A stretch of 64,000 nucleotides of DNA from Burkholderia sp. Ac-20365 (GTDB lineage: Bacteria; Pseudomonadota; Gammaproteobacteria; Burkholderiales; Burkholderiaceae). A program made the position numbers and the translations under genes. The stretch covers positions 45,245 to 109,244 of the forward strand of contig NZ_JAAGPI010000031.1 in the NCBI RefSeq assembly GCF_017104715.1, written 5' to 3'. Numbering within the stretch: the stretch's first letter is position 1; the number at the start of each line of letters is the position of its first letter. The notes below the pieces were generated by a model, which was not told where the DNA came from, did no database searches, and was given only the letters and a program-made list of their open reading frames with translations. Shown here in pieces: positions 7,642-17,114 of the stretch.

Positions 7642-8631
7642 TCAATCCGCGGTGCGGGTTTCGAGTCCGCTTTGCGTTGCATTCTGGTTGCCTGTTGCCG
7701 CAGCTTCTTCATCGCGCGGCGCGCCAGCATTGCGATACGGCACGCGCGATGCCGCCTTCGCCTTGCGGCGCTGCGCGACGAGCCGTCGCGTGCGGCGATC
7801 CTGCCCATAACCCTGACTGATCCGGTCGATCACGATAGCGAGAATCACAATCGCGATACCCGCCTGCATGCCCTTGCCGATATCGAGCGTCTGGATGCCG
7901 GCGAGCACGTCTTCGCCAAGCCCGCGCGAGCCGATCATCGACGCGATCACGACCATCGACAGCGCCATCATCGTCGTCTGGTTGATACCGGCCATGATGC
8001 TGGGACGCGCGAGCGGCAACTGCACGTTCATCAGCAACTGCCAGCGCGTCGTGCCGAAGGCGCGCGCCGCTTCGACGACATCGGCATCGACGTGACGGAT
8101 GCCCAGATCGGTCAAACGGATCAGCGGCGGCAGCGCGTAGATGATCGTCGCGAGAATCGCGGGCACCTTGCCGAGGCCGAACAGCATCAGCACGGGGATC
8201 AGATACACGAAGCTCGGCAGCGTCTGCATGATGTCGAGCACGGGCAGCAGCATGCGGCGCATCCACGGACTGCGCGACGCCCAGATGCCGAGCGGCACGC
8301 CGAGCGCGACGGACAGCACGGTCGCCACCAGCATCAGCGCGAGCGTTTGCATCAGCTTGTCCCACAGGCCGAAGCAGCCGATCACATACAGCAGCAGCAC
8401 GAAAAAGCCCGCAATGCCGATGCGCCGCGTCGCGTTCAGCGTCAGCAGCCCGACGGCGATCAGGATCGCGAGCGGCGGCGTCGCGCGCAGCACGCCCTCG
8501 AGCGGCACCAGTACGTAGCGCAGCAGCGCCGTGCTGAAGTCATGGAAACTGTCGCCGTACGCGGCGACGAACGATTGCACATGGTCGTTCACCCAGTCGG
8601 CGATCGACAGATGCAGAAAGATCGAATTCAT
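7642..8631 (-). CDS. proW: Glycine betaine/proline-type ABC transporter permease
   Basis: Inner-membrane permease of 329 residues in the ProW/OpuAB family. Several membrane helices surround the binding-protein-dependent transport signature, with the EAA loop visible as VVEAARAFGTTRWQLLMNVQLPLARPSI. The central block with LPSFVYLIPVLMLFGLGKVPA is characteristic of ProW. The soluble C-terminal tail (about residues 285-329) is basic and polar. GGAGGG precedes the ATG. The stop is 14 bases before the preferred proV start, so the two genes are co-transcribed. Confidence 0.9.
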   Translation of the reverse strand: MNSIFLHLSIADWVNDHVQSFVAAYGDSFHDFSTALLRYVLVPLEGVLRATPPLAILIAVGLLTLNATRRIGIAGFFVLLLYVIGCFGLWDKLMQTLALMLVATVLSVALGVPLGIWASRSPWMRRMLLPVLDIMQTLPSFVYLIPVLMLFGLGKVPAILATIIYALPPLIRLTDLGIRHVDADVVEAARAFGTTRWQLLMNVQLPLARPSIMAGINQTTMMALSMVVIASMIGSRGLGEDVLAGIQTLDIGKGMQAGIAIVILAIVIDRISQGYGQDRRTRRLVAQRRKAKAASRVPYRNAGAPRDEEAAATGNQNATQSGLETRTAD

Positions 8632-8671
8632 GTTGAAACCCTCCGGTGCGTCATCACGCGTCGCTGCCGTA

Positions 8672-9709
8672 TCAGCTGGCGAGCGCGGCTTGAACTTTCT
8701 GCGCGACGTCGGTGGGCACCCACGCCTTCCACATGTCCGGATGCTCGCGCAGGAACTGCTTCGCCATCGTCGGGCCGTCGATCTTCTTGCTCGTCATGTC
8801 GAGGATCGTCTTGTTGAGGAAGTCCATCGGGAAGCTGACTTTCGAGTAGGTGTCCATCAGCTGCGGCTCGGCCTGATAGAACGGCGTCGACACGCCGACC
8901 TTCAGATGCGAAACCAGATACGACGACGCGCATTGCGACGTGCTGTTATCCGCGCGCAGCGTGTCCCAGCACTTCTGGTTGAACGCGGGCATCTTCAGCT
9001 GGACGAACTTGTACTTCGCCATCAGCGCAGCGGGTTCCCAGTAGTAGAAGAGGATAGGCTTGCCGCGCTGATACGCGGATTCGATCGCGGCGTCGAGCGC
9101 TGCGCCCGTGCCGGGGCGGAAGTCGGTGTACGAATCGTCGAGATTCAAGGTCTTCAGGAGACGCCGGTTCACGCGTTCGCAATCCCAGCCCGACGGACAG
9201 TTGAGGAAGCGGCCTTTGCCCGGTTCTTCGTCGTCTTCGAACACGCCTTTGTACTTCGGCAGATCGGTCACTGAAACGAGGTTCGGCGCGACCGGTTTGA
9301 TGTTGCGCTTTGCGTCGCCCTTCACGACATACTCGGGTACGAACCAGCCTTCGTTGGTGCCGCCCGGCAGCGTGTCGCCGAGCAGTTTCACGTGGCCGTC
9401 GGCGACCGCTTTCGCGATGATTTCCGAGCGACCCGTCCACTGTTCGGACCACACTTGCAGATCGTCGCGCGACAAAGCCGTTTCGGTGGCAGCCGTGTTG
9501 CCGGGGATCGTGTCCGTCTTGCAGCCGTAGCCTTTCTCGGTGATGAAGCGCAGCACTTCCGACGTGAACGAACCGCTTTCCCACGTGACGCCCGCAAAGC
9601 GCACGGGTTTGCCCGCCGAGCACCACGTGCCGGCGTGAGCCGCGGCGGGCCATAAGGCGCCGGCGGCGAGCGCGACCGTGACGGTGCGCATCAGGGATCT
9701 GATCTGCAT
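8672..9709 (-). CDS. proX: Periplasmic betaine-type substrate-binding protein ProX
   Basis: Periplasmic binding protein of 345 residues for the adjacent ProWV importer. A Sec signal peptide is evident at the N terminus (MQIRSLMRTVTVALAAGALWPAAAHA). The mature part has family features such as VTWESGSFTSEV near the start and YYWEPAALMAKY, aromatic residues that could contribute to a cation-binding box for a quaternary ammonium ligand. Several cysteines suggest disulfides. A gap of 40 bases precedes proW. The exact ligand (glycine betaine, proline betaine, hydroxyproline betaine or other) cannot be read from the sequence. Confidence 0.88.
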   Translation of the reverse strand: MQIRSLMRTVTVALAAGALWPAAAHAGTWCSAGKPVRFAGVTWESGSFTSEVLRFITEKGYGCKTDTIPGNTAATETALSRDDLQVWSEQWTGRSEIIAKAVADGHVKLLGDTLPGGTNEGWFVPEYVVKGDAKRNIKPVAPNLVSVTDLPKYKGVFEDDEEPGKGRFLNCPSGWDCERVNRRLLKTLNLDDSYTDFRPGTGAALDAAIESAYQRGKPILFYYWEPAALMAKYKFVQLKMPAFNQKCWDTLRADNSTSQCASSYLVSHLKVGVSTPFYQAEPQLMDTYSKVSFPMDFLNKTILDMTSKKIDGPTMAKQFLREHPDMWKAWVPTDVAQKVQAALAS

Positions 9710-9783
9710 GGTGTGTCTCCGATTGTGATTGGATGTATGGCGCTGTCGTCGAGCGCCTTTCGTTGCGTCTGGTTATTACGGCG

Positions 9784-10959
9784 TCAGCCGTAGGTGCTGC
9801 TGGAACTGAGCGTCGCGGCGAGGACGTCTTCGTCGATCGAAAGACCGAGGCCCGGCGCATCGGACAGCGTGATCCAGCCTTCGCTGTCGATATCGATCGG
9901 GTTCTTCAGCATGAAGTCGCGGCGCTCGATCGACCATTCGGGCGGGTCGTACGGAAATTCGATGAATGGCGCGCTCGCGGCGCCCGCCGTCACGTGCAGA
10001 TTGGCGGCAACGCCGATACCGTTGCCCCACGTGTGCGGCGTGAAAACCTTGCCACGCGCCTCGACGGCTTGCGCGAGCTTGCGCAGCCCTTCCATGCCGA
10101 GCGAGCACGCGACGTCCGGCTGATACACGTCGAGACAATCGCGCGCGAGCATCTGATCGAACTCGTAGCGCTCGCGCGTCATCTCGCCGCCAGCGATACG
10201 CAACTGCGGCGTCACCGCCTGACGCAGCCGCGCCATGCCGTCGTAATCGCCGCGGTGCAGCGGTTCTTCCATCCAGTAGACGCGATGTTTTTCCAGTTCA
10301 CGCGCGACGGCGAGCGCTTCGTCGAAGGTCCACGGCGCCGCGGTGTCCCACGGCATGCGCCAGCCCTGATTGCAGTCGACCATCAGTTCGAGCCGGTCGC
10401 CGACGGCTTCGCGCACGGCGGCCAGCACAGAGAAATCGTCCTTCAGTTGCGGACGGCCGAAACGGATTTTCAGCGCTGGAAAGCCGCGTTCGGCGACATG
10501 CAGCGCCATACGCGCCATCTCGTCGGGACGGCGATGCACGCCGCTCGACGCATATGCGCGAATCCGGTTGCTGCGGCCACCCGCCATCTGCCAGCACGCT
10601 TGCCCGCGGATTTTCCCGGCGAGATCCCACAGCGCGATATCGAGCGGCCATGGTCGGCCTGCGTGGAAGCCGATGTTGTCGAGCACGGCGCTATGGCGCG
10701 CGAGGTCGAGCGGATCGGTGCCGATGAACAGATGCTGGTAGTCGGCGAAACCGTACATCGCATCGCCGGAGCCAATGCCGACGCGGCCGGCGTCGTCGTG
10801 GACGCGCACGATGGTCGCGGGAAATTTGCGGCGCGGCTGGCTATCCCACGAGGCGGGGAAGGGCGGATCGAGCTCCAGCTGGTGATGTGTTATCTCGATG
10901 CGGGTGATGCGGGCGGTTTGCGCGGTCCGGCTCACGGCCTCGTTTGCTTCACGATCCAT
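9784..10959 (-). CDS. Mandelate racemase/muconate lactonizing (enolase superfamily) enzyme
   Basis: A 391-residue enolase-superfamily enzyme abstracting a proton alpha to a carboxylate. Barrel metal ligands are visible as the Asp of MVDCN, the Glu of MEEPL and the Glu of AGGE. The mandelate-racemase-type His/Asp dyad appears as YQPDVA and TPHTWGNG, and IEFPYD supplies the next Glu. The strand-2 motif is KIR instead of the usual KxK. The ATG at 10959 has GGAGGAG upstream. It is first in the apparent operon with proXWV and divergent from a MocR regulator, so its substrate is probably the imported compound; betaine epimerases of this superfamily are a precedent. A sugar-acid dehydratase remains possible. 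Confidence 0.8.
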   Translation of the reverse strand: MDREANEAVSRTAQTARITRIEITHHQLELDPPFPASWDSQPRRKFPATIVRVHDDAGRVGIGSGDAMYGFADYQHLFIGTDPLDLARHSAVLDNIGFHAGRPWPLDIALWDLAGKIRGQACWQMAGGRSNRIRAYASSGVHRRPDEMARMALHVAERGFPALKIRFGRPQLKDDFSVLAAVREAVGDRLELMVDCNQGWRMPWDTAAPWTFDEALAVARELEKHRVYWMEEPLHRGDYDGMARLRQAVTPQLRIAGGEMTRERYEFDQMLARDCLDVYQPDVACSLGMEGLRKLAQAVEARGKVFTPHTWGNGIGVAANLHVTAGAASAPFIEFPYDPPEWSIERRDFMLKNPIDIDSEGWITLSDAPGLGLSIDEDVLAATLSSSSTYG

Positions 10960-11168
10960 CAGGCGTCTCCTCCTGAATTGACGCGGTGCCGCATGCAATG
11001 CGGTCACAATGCGTATCGAATGGGATAGGAATGACGCAATGCTATGAAGCAGAGGCGGGCAACTCAATCGGTTCAATAAAAGTAAATGACTGCATCCAAT
11101 TCTGGGATATGCGTTGCGTATCATTCGAATGACACAGAACTCAACGAATTGACGGAGACCGTCGCAAC

Positions 11169-12599
11169 ATGGCGATGAATGCCTGGCTGCCGAGAATCGA
11201 GGCGGGCAGCGAACCGAAATATCAGGTCATTGCGCGTGCGTTCGCGCAGGCCATTCTCAACGGGCAACTGCCCGCCGGCGAGAAGCTGCCGCCACACCGG
11301 TCGCTCGCGAGCGAACTGAAGGTGACAACCGGCACGATCAGCCGCGCGTACGCCGAACTGGAACGACAGGGACTCGCGAATGCGCGCGTCGGCGACGGCA
11401 CATACGTCGCGCAGGCGCGCTCGCGTGAGTTGCCGCCTGCGGCCAATGGCTATGCGGCGCTGCGTCCCGGCGCGCCTAGCGCGCCGCCGCTGATCGACCT
11501 CGGCCAGAACGTGCCGCAATCGACGGAAGAAGCGGCCGCGCTGTCGGCCACGCTCGCCGAGATCGCCACCGACCAGCGCCTCACGGCCGAACTGCTGCAA
11601 TACGCGCCGGAAGCAGGCTCGATGCGGCACAGGCTGGCGGGCGCGGCGTGGCTCGGCCGCGCGGGCAGTCCGGCGAGCGCCGCGCGCGTGCTCGTCACGC
11701 AGGGCGCGCAGCATGCACTTGCCTCGGTGCTGCGCGCCGTCACACGCCCGGGCGATACGGTGCTCGCCGAAGTGGTCAGCTATCCAGGCATCATCGCGCT
11801 CGCGCGGCAGTTGCGGCTGCATCTCGTGGGCGTCGAAATCGACCAGGAAGGGCTCGTGCCTGCCGCGCTGGAACTGGCGTGCAAGTCGCTGCATCCGCGC
11901 GCGATCTTCTGCGTGCCGACCATCCACAATCCGACCACGGCGACGATGTCCGAGGCGCGGCGCGACGCCGTTGCCGAGATTCTGCAGCGGCACAGCGTGC
12001 TGCTGATCGAGGACATTGTTCCCGCGATGCTGCTCGAAACGCCGCCCGAGCCGCTCGCGGTACGCATGCCGGAACAGGCGTTTCTGATCGCAGGACTGTC
12101 GAAGTCAGTGGCGCCAGGCTTGCGCGTCGGTTATCTGCAGGCGCCGAGCGCGTGGTGCTCGAAGATCGCCGCCGTGATCCGCAGCGACTGCTGGATGACG
12201 GCGCCGCTGATGGCGGAAATCGTGTCGCGCTGGATCGAAAGCGGCGAGATGGATCGGCTTAACGCGTTGCAGCGCGTGCGTATCGATGCCGAGCATGAGA
12301 TCGCGAACCAGGCGCTCGAGGGCGTCACTTACCGGCAGGCGCCGACGAGTTCACACTTGTGGCTGCCGCTGCCCGAGCCGTGGCGTGCCGCGGAATTCGC
12401 GGCGGCGCTGCGCCACGAAGGCGTGCTCGTGAAGACGGCCGACAGCTTCGTGATCGGCCGCAACGCCGCGCCGCACGCGATCCGCGTGTGCATGAGCGGC
12501 GCGACGTCGCTCGATGCGCTTTCACGCGGCCTCGCGCTGATCCGCACGACGCTCGATCACGGGCTGGAAAGCGGGATGGCTGCGTCGTACGCGCCTTGA
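11169..12599 (+). CDS. MocR-type GntR/aminotransferase-like transcriptional regulator
   Basis: A 476-residue MocR/PdxR-class regulator. The N-terminal GntR winged helix (about residues 10-80) includes LPAGEKLPPHRSLASELKVT and GTISRAYAELERQGL. A long fold-type-I aminotransferase domain follows, with IHNPTTATMSEARRD and GLSKSVAPGLRVGYLQ, where the Lys would bind PLP. It lies divergent from the enolase-superfamily gene across about 210 bases, the usual arrangement for a regulator controlling its neighbour. PLP or an amine effector is the likely ligand by family. The first ATG is used; a second in-frame ATG lies two codons in. Confidence 0.85.
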   Translation: MAMNAWLPRIEAGSEPKYQVIARAFAQAILNGQLPAGEKLPPHRSLASELKVTTGTISRAYAELERQGLANARVGDGTYVAQARSRELPPAANGYAALRPGAPSAPPLIDLGQNVPQSTEEAAALSATLAEIATDQRLTAELLQYAPEAGSMRHRLAGAAWLGRAGSPASAARVLVTQGAQHALASVLRAVTRPGDTVLAEVVSYPGIIALARQLRLHLVGVEIDQEGLVPAALELACKSLHPRAIFCVPTIHNPTTATMSEARRDAVAEILQRHSVLLIEDIVPAMLLETPPEPLAVRMPEQAFLIAGLSKSVAPGLRVGYLQAPSAWCSKIAAVIRSDCWMTAPLMAEIVSRWIESGEMDRLNALQRVRIDAEHEIANQALEGVTYRQAPTSSHLWLPLPEPWRAAEFAAALRHEGVLVKTADSFVIGRNAAPHAIRVCMSGATSLDALSRGLALIRTTLDHGLESGMAASYAP

Positions 12600-12636
12600 A
12601 GCGCGTTGGCCGCAAGCGCCGCGCGCCGCCCAGCCG

Positions 12637-13575
12637 TTATTCCTTGCCGAACTCCCTGGCCGCCCGTTCGATCGCATCAGCCGTCGCGCCTGCATGCGCC
12701 ACGGGCACCAGATGGCTCGACGGCGTCTCGATGATCGTCGCGCCGATCCGATGCGCCATCCACCGCTGGATTTCCGGCGACACGGCGCGGTCGCGCGAGG
12801 TCACGAGATAAAACGACGGCTTGTAGCGCCACGCGGCCTGTGTGGCGCGTTCCTCAAAGGATTTGGCGGCGATCGGCTGCTGCGCGGCGACGAGTACACG
12901 GGTCAGGTTTTCGGGCACATCGGCGGCGAAGACGTCGTGATACTGCGCCGGGTCGAGCCACAGAAAGCCGGTGCTGTCCTTCTTCATCGCCGAGCCTGCG
13001 GGCATTTGCGGAGCGCGCTTGAGAATATCGACCGCCGATTCGCCGACATCCGGCGCGATCGCCGATACATAGACGAGACCGACTACCTTCGACGCGTCCG
13101 GTCCCGAACCTGCCTCGCCGATCACGACGCCGCCCCACGAATGGCCGACCAGCACCGTCGGTCCGGATAGTTGAGCGAGCACGCGTTTGGTCGCGGCGAC
13201 ATCGTCGGCGAGCGACGTCAGCGGAATCTGCACCGACGCAACGCGATAGCCCTTCTTCTGCAGACGGGCAATCACGCCGTTCCAGCTCGATCCATCGACG
13301 AACGCGCCATGCACGAGCACGATGTTCTGCACCGGACCGCTCGGCGGCGCGGCAGCGGCAGCTGGGCGCGGCGCCGGAGCCGGTGCTGCTGCGGGCGGCG
13401 GAGCGGGCTCGTCGGCGGAAGGCGCGGGAGGCGCAGGAGGAGGCGGCGCATCCGGCGCGGGCGCAGTGACAGCGGGCGGGGCCGCCGGCGCAGGTTGCCC
13501 CGTCTGCGCGAACACGCCGGTAGTGGCGACGCAGACACCAAGGAGGACGGCATAGAGCAGACGATTCGGCAACAT
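12637..13575 (-). CDS. Exported alpha/beta hydrolase with a Pro/Ala-rich linker
   Basis: A 312-residue secreted or periplasmic serine hydrolase. A signal peptide (about residues 1-23, MLPNRLLYAVLLGVCVATTG then VFA) is followed by a Pro/Ala-rich linker (about 24-82) and an alpha/beta-hydrolase domain. The oxyanion segment is LVHGAF (about 87-92) and the nucleophile elbow is GHSWGG, with Ser near 146. The C-terminal SSHLVPVAH probably contributes the catalytic His. The ATG at 13575 has GGAG upstream; the frame continues to 13635 but lacks a site there. It converges on the MocR gene. The substrate is unknown. Confidence 0.82.
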   Translation of the reverse strand: MLPNRLLYAVLLGVCVATTGVFAQTGQPAPAAPPAVTAPAPDAPPPPAPPAPSADEPAPPPAAAPAPAPRPAAAAAPPSGPVQNIVLVHGAFVDGSSWNGVIARLQKKGYRVASVQIPLTSLADDVAATKRVLAQLSGPTVLVGHSWGGVVIGEAGSGPDASKVVGLVYVSAIAPDVGESAVDILKRAPQMPAGSAMKKDSTGFLWLDPAQYHDVFAADVPENLTRVLVAAQQPIAAKSFEERATQAAWRYKPSFYLVTSRDRAVSPEIQRWMAHRIGATIIETPSSHLVPVAHAGATADAIERAAREFGKE

Positions 13576-13851
13576 GACGACTCCATCGGCTGGACGGGAT
13601 TCTGGGAACATACCGAACGCAAGCCAGGGTGACAACCGCTATCCCACGGAGTTTTCGGACACGTTGCGCAACGGTTTGGCGGTTGCGTGGAAATCTGTCG
13701 CGGCGGCGTGCATGCGGGTGCGGTGTGCTTCGGTGCTCAGCGCGCCTGCGCTGCCCAATAGGTGGGCAGTGAGTCGAAGGGTACAATTTACGGTTTTTCC
13801 GGACGGTTTCGGTCCGGGCAGTGCGTATTCAATGCAGTGGAGTGAGACATC

Positions 13852-15231
13852 TTGAGCAACGAACAGCAGCATGACGGCCTGAAGCGCGGGCTGAAGAACC
13901 GGCATATCCAGCTGATCGCGCTGGGCGGCGCGATCGGCACGGGCCTTTTTCTTGGCTCAGCGGGCGTGTTGAAGGCAGCGGGGCCGTCAATGATTCTCGG
14001 CTACGCGATCGGCGGCTTCATCGCGTTCCTCATCATGCGGCAACTCGGCGAGATGGTCGCGCAGGAGCCCGTTGCGGGTTCGTTCAGCCACTTCGCGTAC
14101 AAGTACTGGGGCGATTTTCCCGGCTTCCTGTCGGGCTGGAACTACTGGGTGCTGTACGTGCTCGTCAGTATGGCCGAACTGACGGCCGTCGGCACTTATG
14201 TGCATTTCTGGTGGCCGGCCGTGCCGGCGTGGGTGTCGGCGCTCGTGTGCTTCGTCATCATCAACGCGATCAATCTCGCGAACGTGAAGGCCTACGGCGA
14301 AACCGAGTTCTGGTTCGCGATCATCAAGGTCGTGGCCGTGATCGGCATGATCCTGTTCGGCGGCTATCTGCTGATCAGCGGACACGGCGGTCCGCAGGCC
14401 TCGTTCTCGAATCTGTGGGCCAACGGGGGCTTCTTCCCGCACGGCTTCAATGGTCTCTTCATGATGCTTGCCGTGATCATGTTCTCGTTCGGCGGGCTGG
14501 AACTGATCGGCATCACGGCCGCCGAAGCCGCCGAGCCGCAGAAGAGCATTCCGAAAGCCGTGAATCAGGTGATCTACCGGATCCTGATTTTCTACATCTG
14601 CTCGCTGGTCGTGCTGCTGTCGCTGTATCCGTGGAACCAGGTGGCCGAAGGCGGCAGCCCGTTCGTGATGATCTTCTCGCAGATCGGCGCGGGCTTGACC
14701 GCGAACGTGCTGAACGTGGTCGTGCTGACGGCGGCCTTGTCCGTGTACAACAGCGGCGTGTATGCGAACAGCCGCATGCTGTACGGGCTCGCCGAGCAGG
14801 GCAATGCGCCGCGCGCGCTGCTCAAGGTCGACCGCCGCGGCGTGCCGTATCTGGCGATCGGTCTGTCGGCCGTGGCGACGTTCGCTTGCGTGATCATCAA
14901 TTACCTGATTCCGGCCAAGGCGCTCGATGTGCTGATGGCGCTCGTCGTCGCCGCGCTGGTGCTGAACTGGTCGCTGATCAGCCTGACGCATCTGAAGTCG
15001 CGTCGCGCGATGCTTGCGCAGGGCGAGACGCTGGTCTTCAGGTCGCTGTGGTTTCCGGTGGGCAACTGGATCTGTCTGGCGTTCATGGCGATGATTCTCG
15101 TGATTCTCGCGATGACGCCCGGACTCAATGTGTCCGTGCTGCTGGTGCCTGTGTGGCTGGTGGTGATGTGGGTCGGCTATATCGTGAAGCGTCGGCGTGC
15201 GGCTGCGCATCAACTGGCGGGTGCGCGCTGA
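13852..15231 (+). CDS. aroP: Aromatic amino acid permease (AroP/PheP type)
   Basis: Inner-membrane amino acid:proton symporter of the APC family, 459 residues with about 12 membrane segments. The N terminus (RGLKNRHIQLIALGGAIGTG) and FGGLELIGITAAEAAEP closely match the enterobacterial PheP/AroP group, so phenylalanine, tyrosine or tryptophan uptake is likely; ProY-like specificity cannot be excluded. The start appears to be TTG at 13852, with GGAG about ten bases upstream. A terminator follows. It appears to be transcribed alone. Confidence 0.85.
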   Translation: MSNEQQHDGLKRGLKNRHIQLIALGGAIGTGLFLGSAGVLKAAGPSMILGYAIGGFIAFLIMRQLGEMVAQEPVAGSFSHFAYKYWGDFPGFLSGWNYWVLYVLVSMAELTAVGTYVHFWWPAVPAWVSALVCFVIINAINLANVKAYGETEFWFAIIKVVAVIGMILFGGYLLISGHGGPQASFSNLWANGGFFPHGFNGLFMMLAVIMFSFGGLELIGITAAEAAEPQKSIPKAVNQVIYRILIFYICSLVVLLSLYPWNQVAEGGSPFVMIFSQIGAGLTANVLNVVVLTAALSVYNSGVYANSRMLYGLAEQGNAPRALLKVDRRGVPYLAIGLSAVATFACVIINYLIPAKALDVLMALVVAALVLNWSLISLTHLKSRRAMLAQGETLVFRSLWFPVGNWICLAFMAMILVILAMTPGLNVSVLLVPVWLVVMWVGYIVKRRRAAAHQLAGAR

Positions 15232-15261
15232 GTTTCTGTTCCTGACGCGTTCGTGGGTGAG

Positions 15262-15297
15262 AAGCCGGATTGGCCGAGAGGCGATCCGGCTTTTTTA
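15262..15297 (+). terminator. Intrinsic terminator after the aroP-like gene
   Basis: AAGCCGGAT and ATCCGGCTT form a nine-base-pair stem around a 13-base loop, followed by TTTTATT, thirty bases after the stop. Confidence 0.85.
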
Positions 15298-15386
15298 TTG
15301 CGCGTGCAAGCGCGACACATGACCAGAAAACACAAAACCCGCGGCATCGGACGATGAACGCGGGTTCTTTGTTTGAAGCAAATTTC

Positions 15387-15471
15387 TGGTGCCCAGGGCC
15401 GGACTCGAACCGGCACGCCTTGCGGCGGGGGATTTTGAGTCCCCTGCGTCTACCTGTTTCACCACCTGGGC
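15387..15471 (-). tRNA. tRNA-Leu (CAA)
   Basis: A complete tRNA lies on the minus strand. The acceptor stem is GCCCAGG / CCTGGGC with discriminator A and an encoded CCA. The anticodon stem-loop reads GGGGA-CTCAAAA-TCCCC, which gives anticodon CAA. A long variable arm is present as expected for Leu, and the T-loop is TTCGAGT. It lies downstream of hemN on the same strand. Confidence 0.95.
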
Positions 15472-15569
15472 ATGTGTTGCTCACTACAGCTTGCACGGCG
15501 TTGCCGCCGGGCGAAGACGCAGATTATGGCCGAAAACCCGTCGGCGGGCAAGCCGACCCGTATCCGGCC

Positions 15570-16982
15570 TCAGACCGTGCGCGAAAAACGCTGCATCGTC
15601 TGCTGGCCGAGATAGCGGTCGAACACCATCGCGATGTTGCGCACGAGCATCCGCCCGGCCAGTTGCACGTCGAGCCGCCTCGCGCCGATCTTCACGAGCC
15701 CGTCGTCTTCGAACGCGCGCAGCCGCTCCAGTTCGGGCGCGAACATGTCATGAAAGCGGATGCCGTACGCGGCCTCGAACTCGTCGAAGCGCAGTTCGAG
15801 ATTGCACATCAGCTGGGTGATGATGTCGCGGCGCAAGCGGTCGTCGGCGGACAGGCGCACGCCGCGCTGGATCGCCAGTTCGCCTTTGTCGATCGCCGCC
15901 GCGTAGCCCGTCAGGTCTTTCGCATTCTGCGCATAGACATCGCCGACCTTGCCGATCGACGACGCGCCGAAGCCGATCAGATCGCATTCGGCGCGCGTGC
16001 TGTAGCCCTGGAAATTTCGATGCAGCGTACGCTTTGCCTGAGCACGCGCGAGTTCGTCGGTGGGCAGCGCGAAGTGATCCATGCCGATATAGACGTAGCC
16101 CGCGCCCGTCAGCCGCTCGACCACGAGCCGCAGCAGCGCAAGCCGTTCCTCGGGCGAGGGCAGCGTGGACGCATCCATCTGCCGCTGCATCTTGAAGAGC
16201 TGCGGCATGTGCGCGTAACCGAATACGGAGAGCCGGTCGGGCGCGAGCGCGAGCATCGTGTCGAGCGTGTTGCTGAAGCTGCGAACGGTCTGATACGGCA
16301 GCCCGTAGATCAGATCGACGCCGATCGAATGAAAACCCGTCGTGCGCGCGGCGCGGATCACGTTCGCTGTCATTTCGAGCGGCTGGATACGGTTGATCGC
16401 GCGCTGCACGACGGGATCGAAGTCCTGCACACCGAGACTCAGCCGGTTGAAGCCGAGGTTGCGCAAATGCACGATGGTCTGCGGTGATGCCTCACGCGGA
16501 TCGATTTCGATCGAGAACTCGCCTTCGGCGTCGCTGCGCAACAGAAAGTGCTCGCGCGTGATTGCCATCAGCTCCGTCATTTCGTCGTGCGACAGAAACG
16601 TCGGCGTGCCGCCGCCCCAATGCAATTGCGATACGGGACGCGCGGTGTCGAACAGCGGCGCCTGCAATTCGATCTCGCGCTTGAGCCGCGCGAGATACGG
16701 CGCCGAGCGCGCGCGGTTTTTCGTCACGACCTTGTTGCAGCCGCAGTAGAAGCACACCGTGTCGCAAAACGGAATGTGGAAGTACAGCGACAGGTCGGTT
16801 TCCGTTGCGCCTTTGTCGGCGGCGGCGCGGCGATAGTCGTCGAGCGGGAAGTCGTCGCGGAACTGGAGCGCAGTCGGGTAGGACGTGTAGCGAGGACCGT
16901 TTGCGCTGTACTTCGCGAGCAGGTCGGGGCGAAACAGCGAATCTGCCGAAGGGAAGGACGGACCGGTAGGCGGGATGTTCAT
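15570..16982 (-). CDS. hemN: Oxygen-independent coproporphyrinogen III oxidase HemN
   Basis: Radical-SAM enzyme converting coproporphyrinogen III to protoporphyrinogen IX without oxygen, in heme synthesis. The 470-residue length is normal. The cluster motif lies in YFHIPFCDTVCFYCGC, with the CxxxCxxC cysteines at about 73, 77 and 80. Downstream are GGGTPTFL and LSLGVQDFDP, both typical of HemN. The N-terminal LLAKYSANGPRYTSYPTA is the family N-terminal trip-wire. I chose the ATG at 16982 (MNIPPTG) with CTGGAG upstream; the longer frame to 17123 has no support. Confidence 0.95.
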   Translation of the reverse strand: MNIPPTGPSFPSADSLFRPDLLAKYSANGPRYTSYPTALQFRDDFPLDDYRRAAADKGATETDLSLYFHIPFCDTVCFYCGCNKVVTKNRARSAPYLARLKREIELQAPLFDTARPVSQLHWGGGTPTFLSHDEMTELMAITREHFLLRSDAEGEFSIEIDPREASPQTIVHLRNLGFNRLSLGVQDFDPVVQRAINRIQPLEMTANVIRAARTTGFHSIGVDLIYGLPYQTVRSFSNTLDTMLALAPDRLSVFGYAHMPQLFKMQRQMDASTLPSPEERLALLRLVVERLTGAGYVYIGMDHFALPTDELARAQAKRTLHRNFQGYSTRAECDLIGFGASSIGKVGDVYAQNAKDLTGYAAAIDKGELAIQRGVRLSADDRLRRDIITQLMCNLELRFDEFEAAYGIRFHDMFAPELERLRAFEDDGLVKIGARRLDVQLAGRMLVRNIAMVFDRYLGQQTMQRFSRTV

Positions 16983-17114
16983 GGGATCGATCTCCAGACG
17001 CCCGCCTGATGATGCGCGAGCGTGGGTGTGAGCTCGAACGAGTGTACGGGCGCAAGGGCGCGCGGCGTTGAGTAAAAAGGTCGCAACGCGGCCAATGGCA
17101 CAATATCGTTTGAT

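Noticed and set aside
13987..15213. Long minus-strand frame opposite the aromatic amino acid permease
   Set aside because: Low-complexity His/Arg/Gln translation, antisense to a well-supported permease; an artefact.
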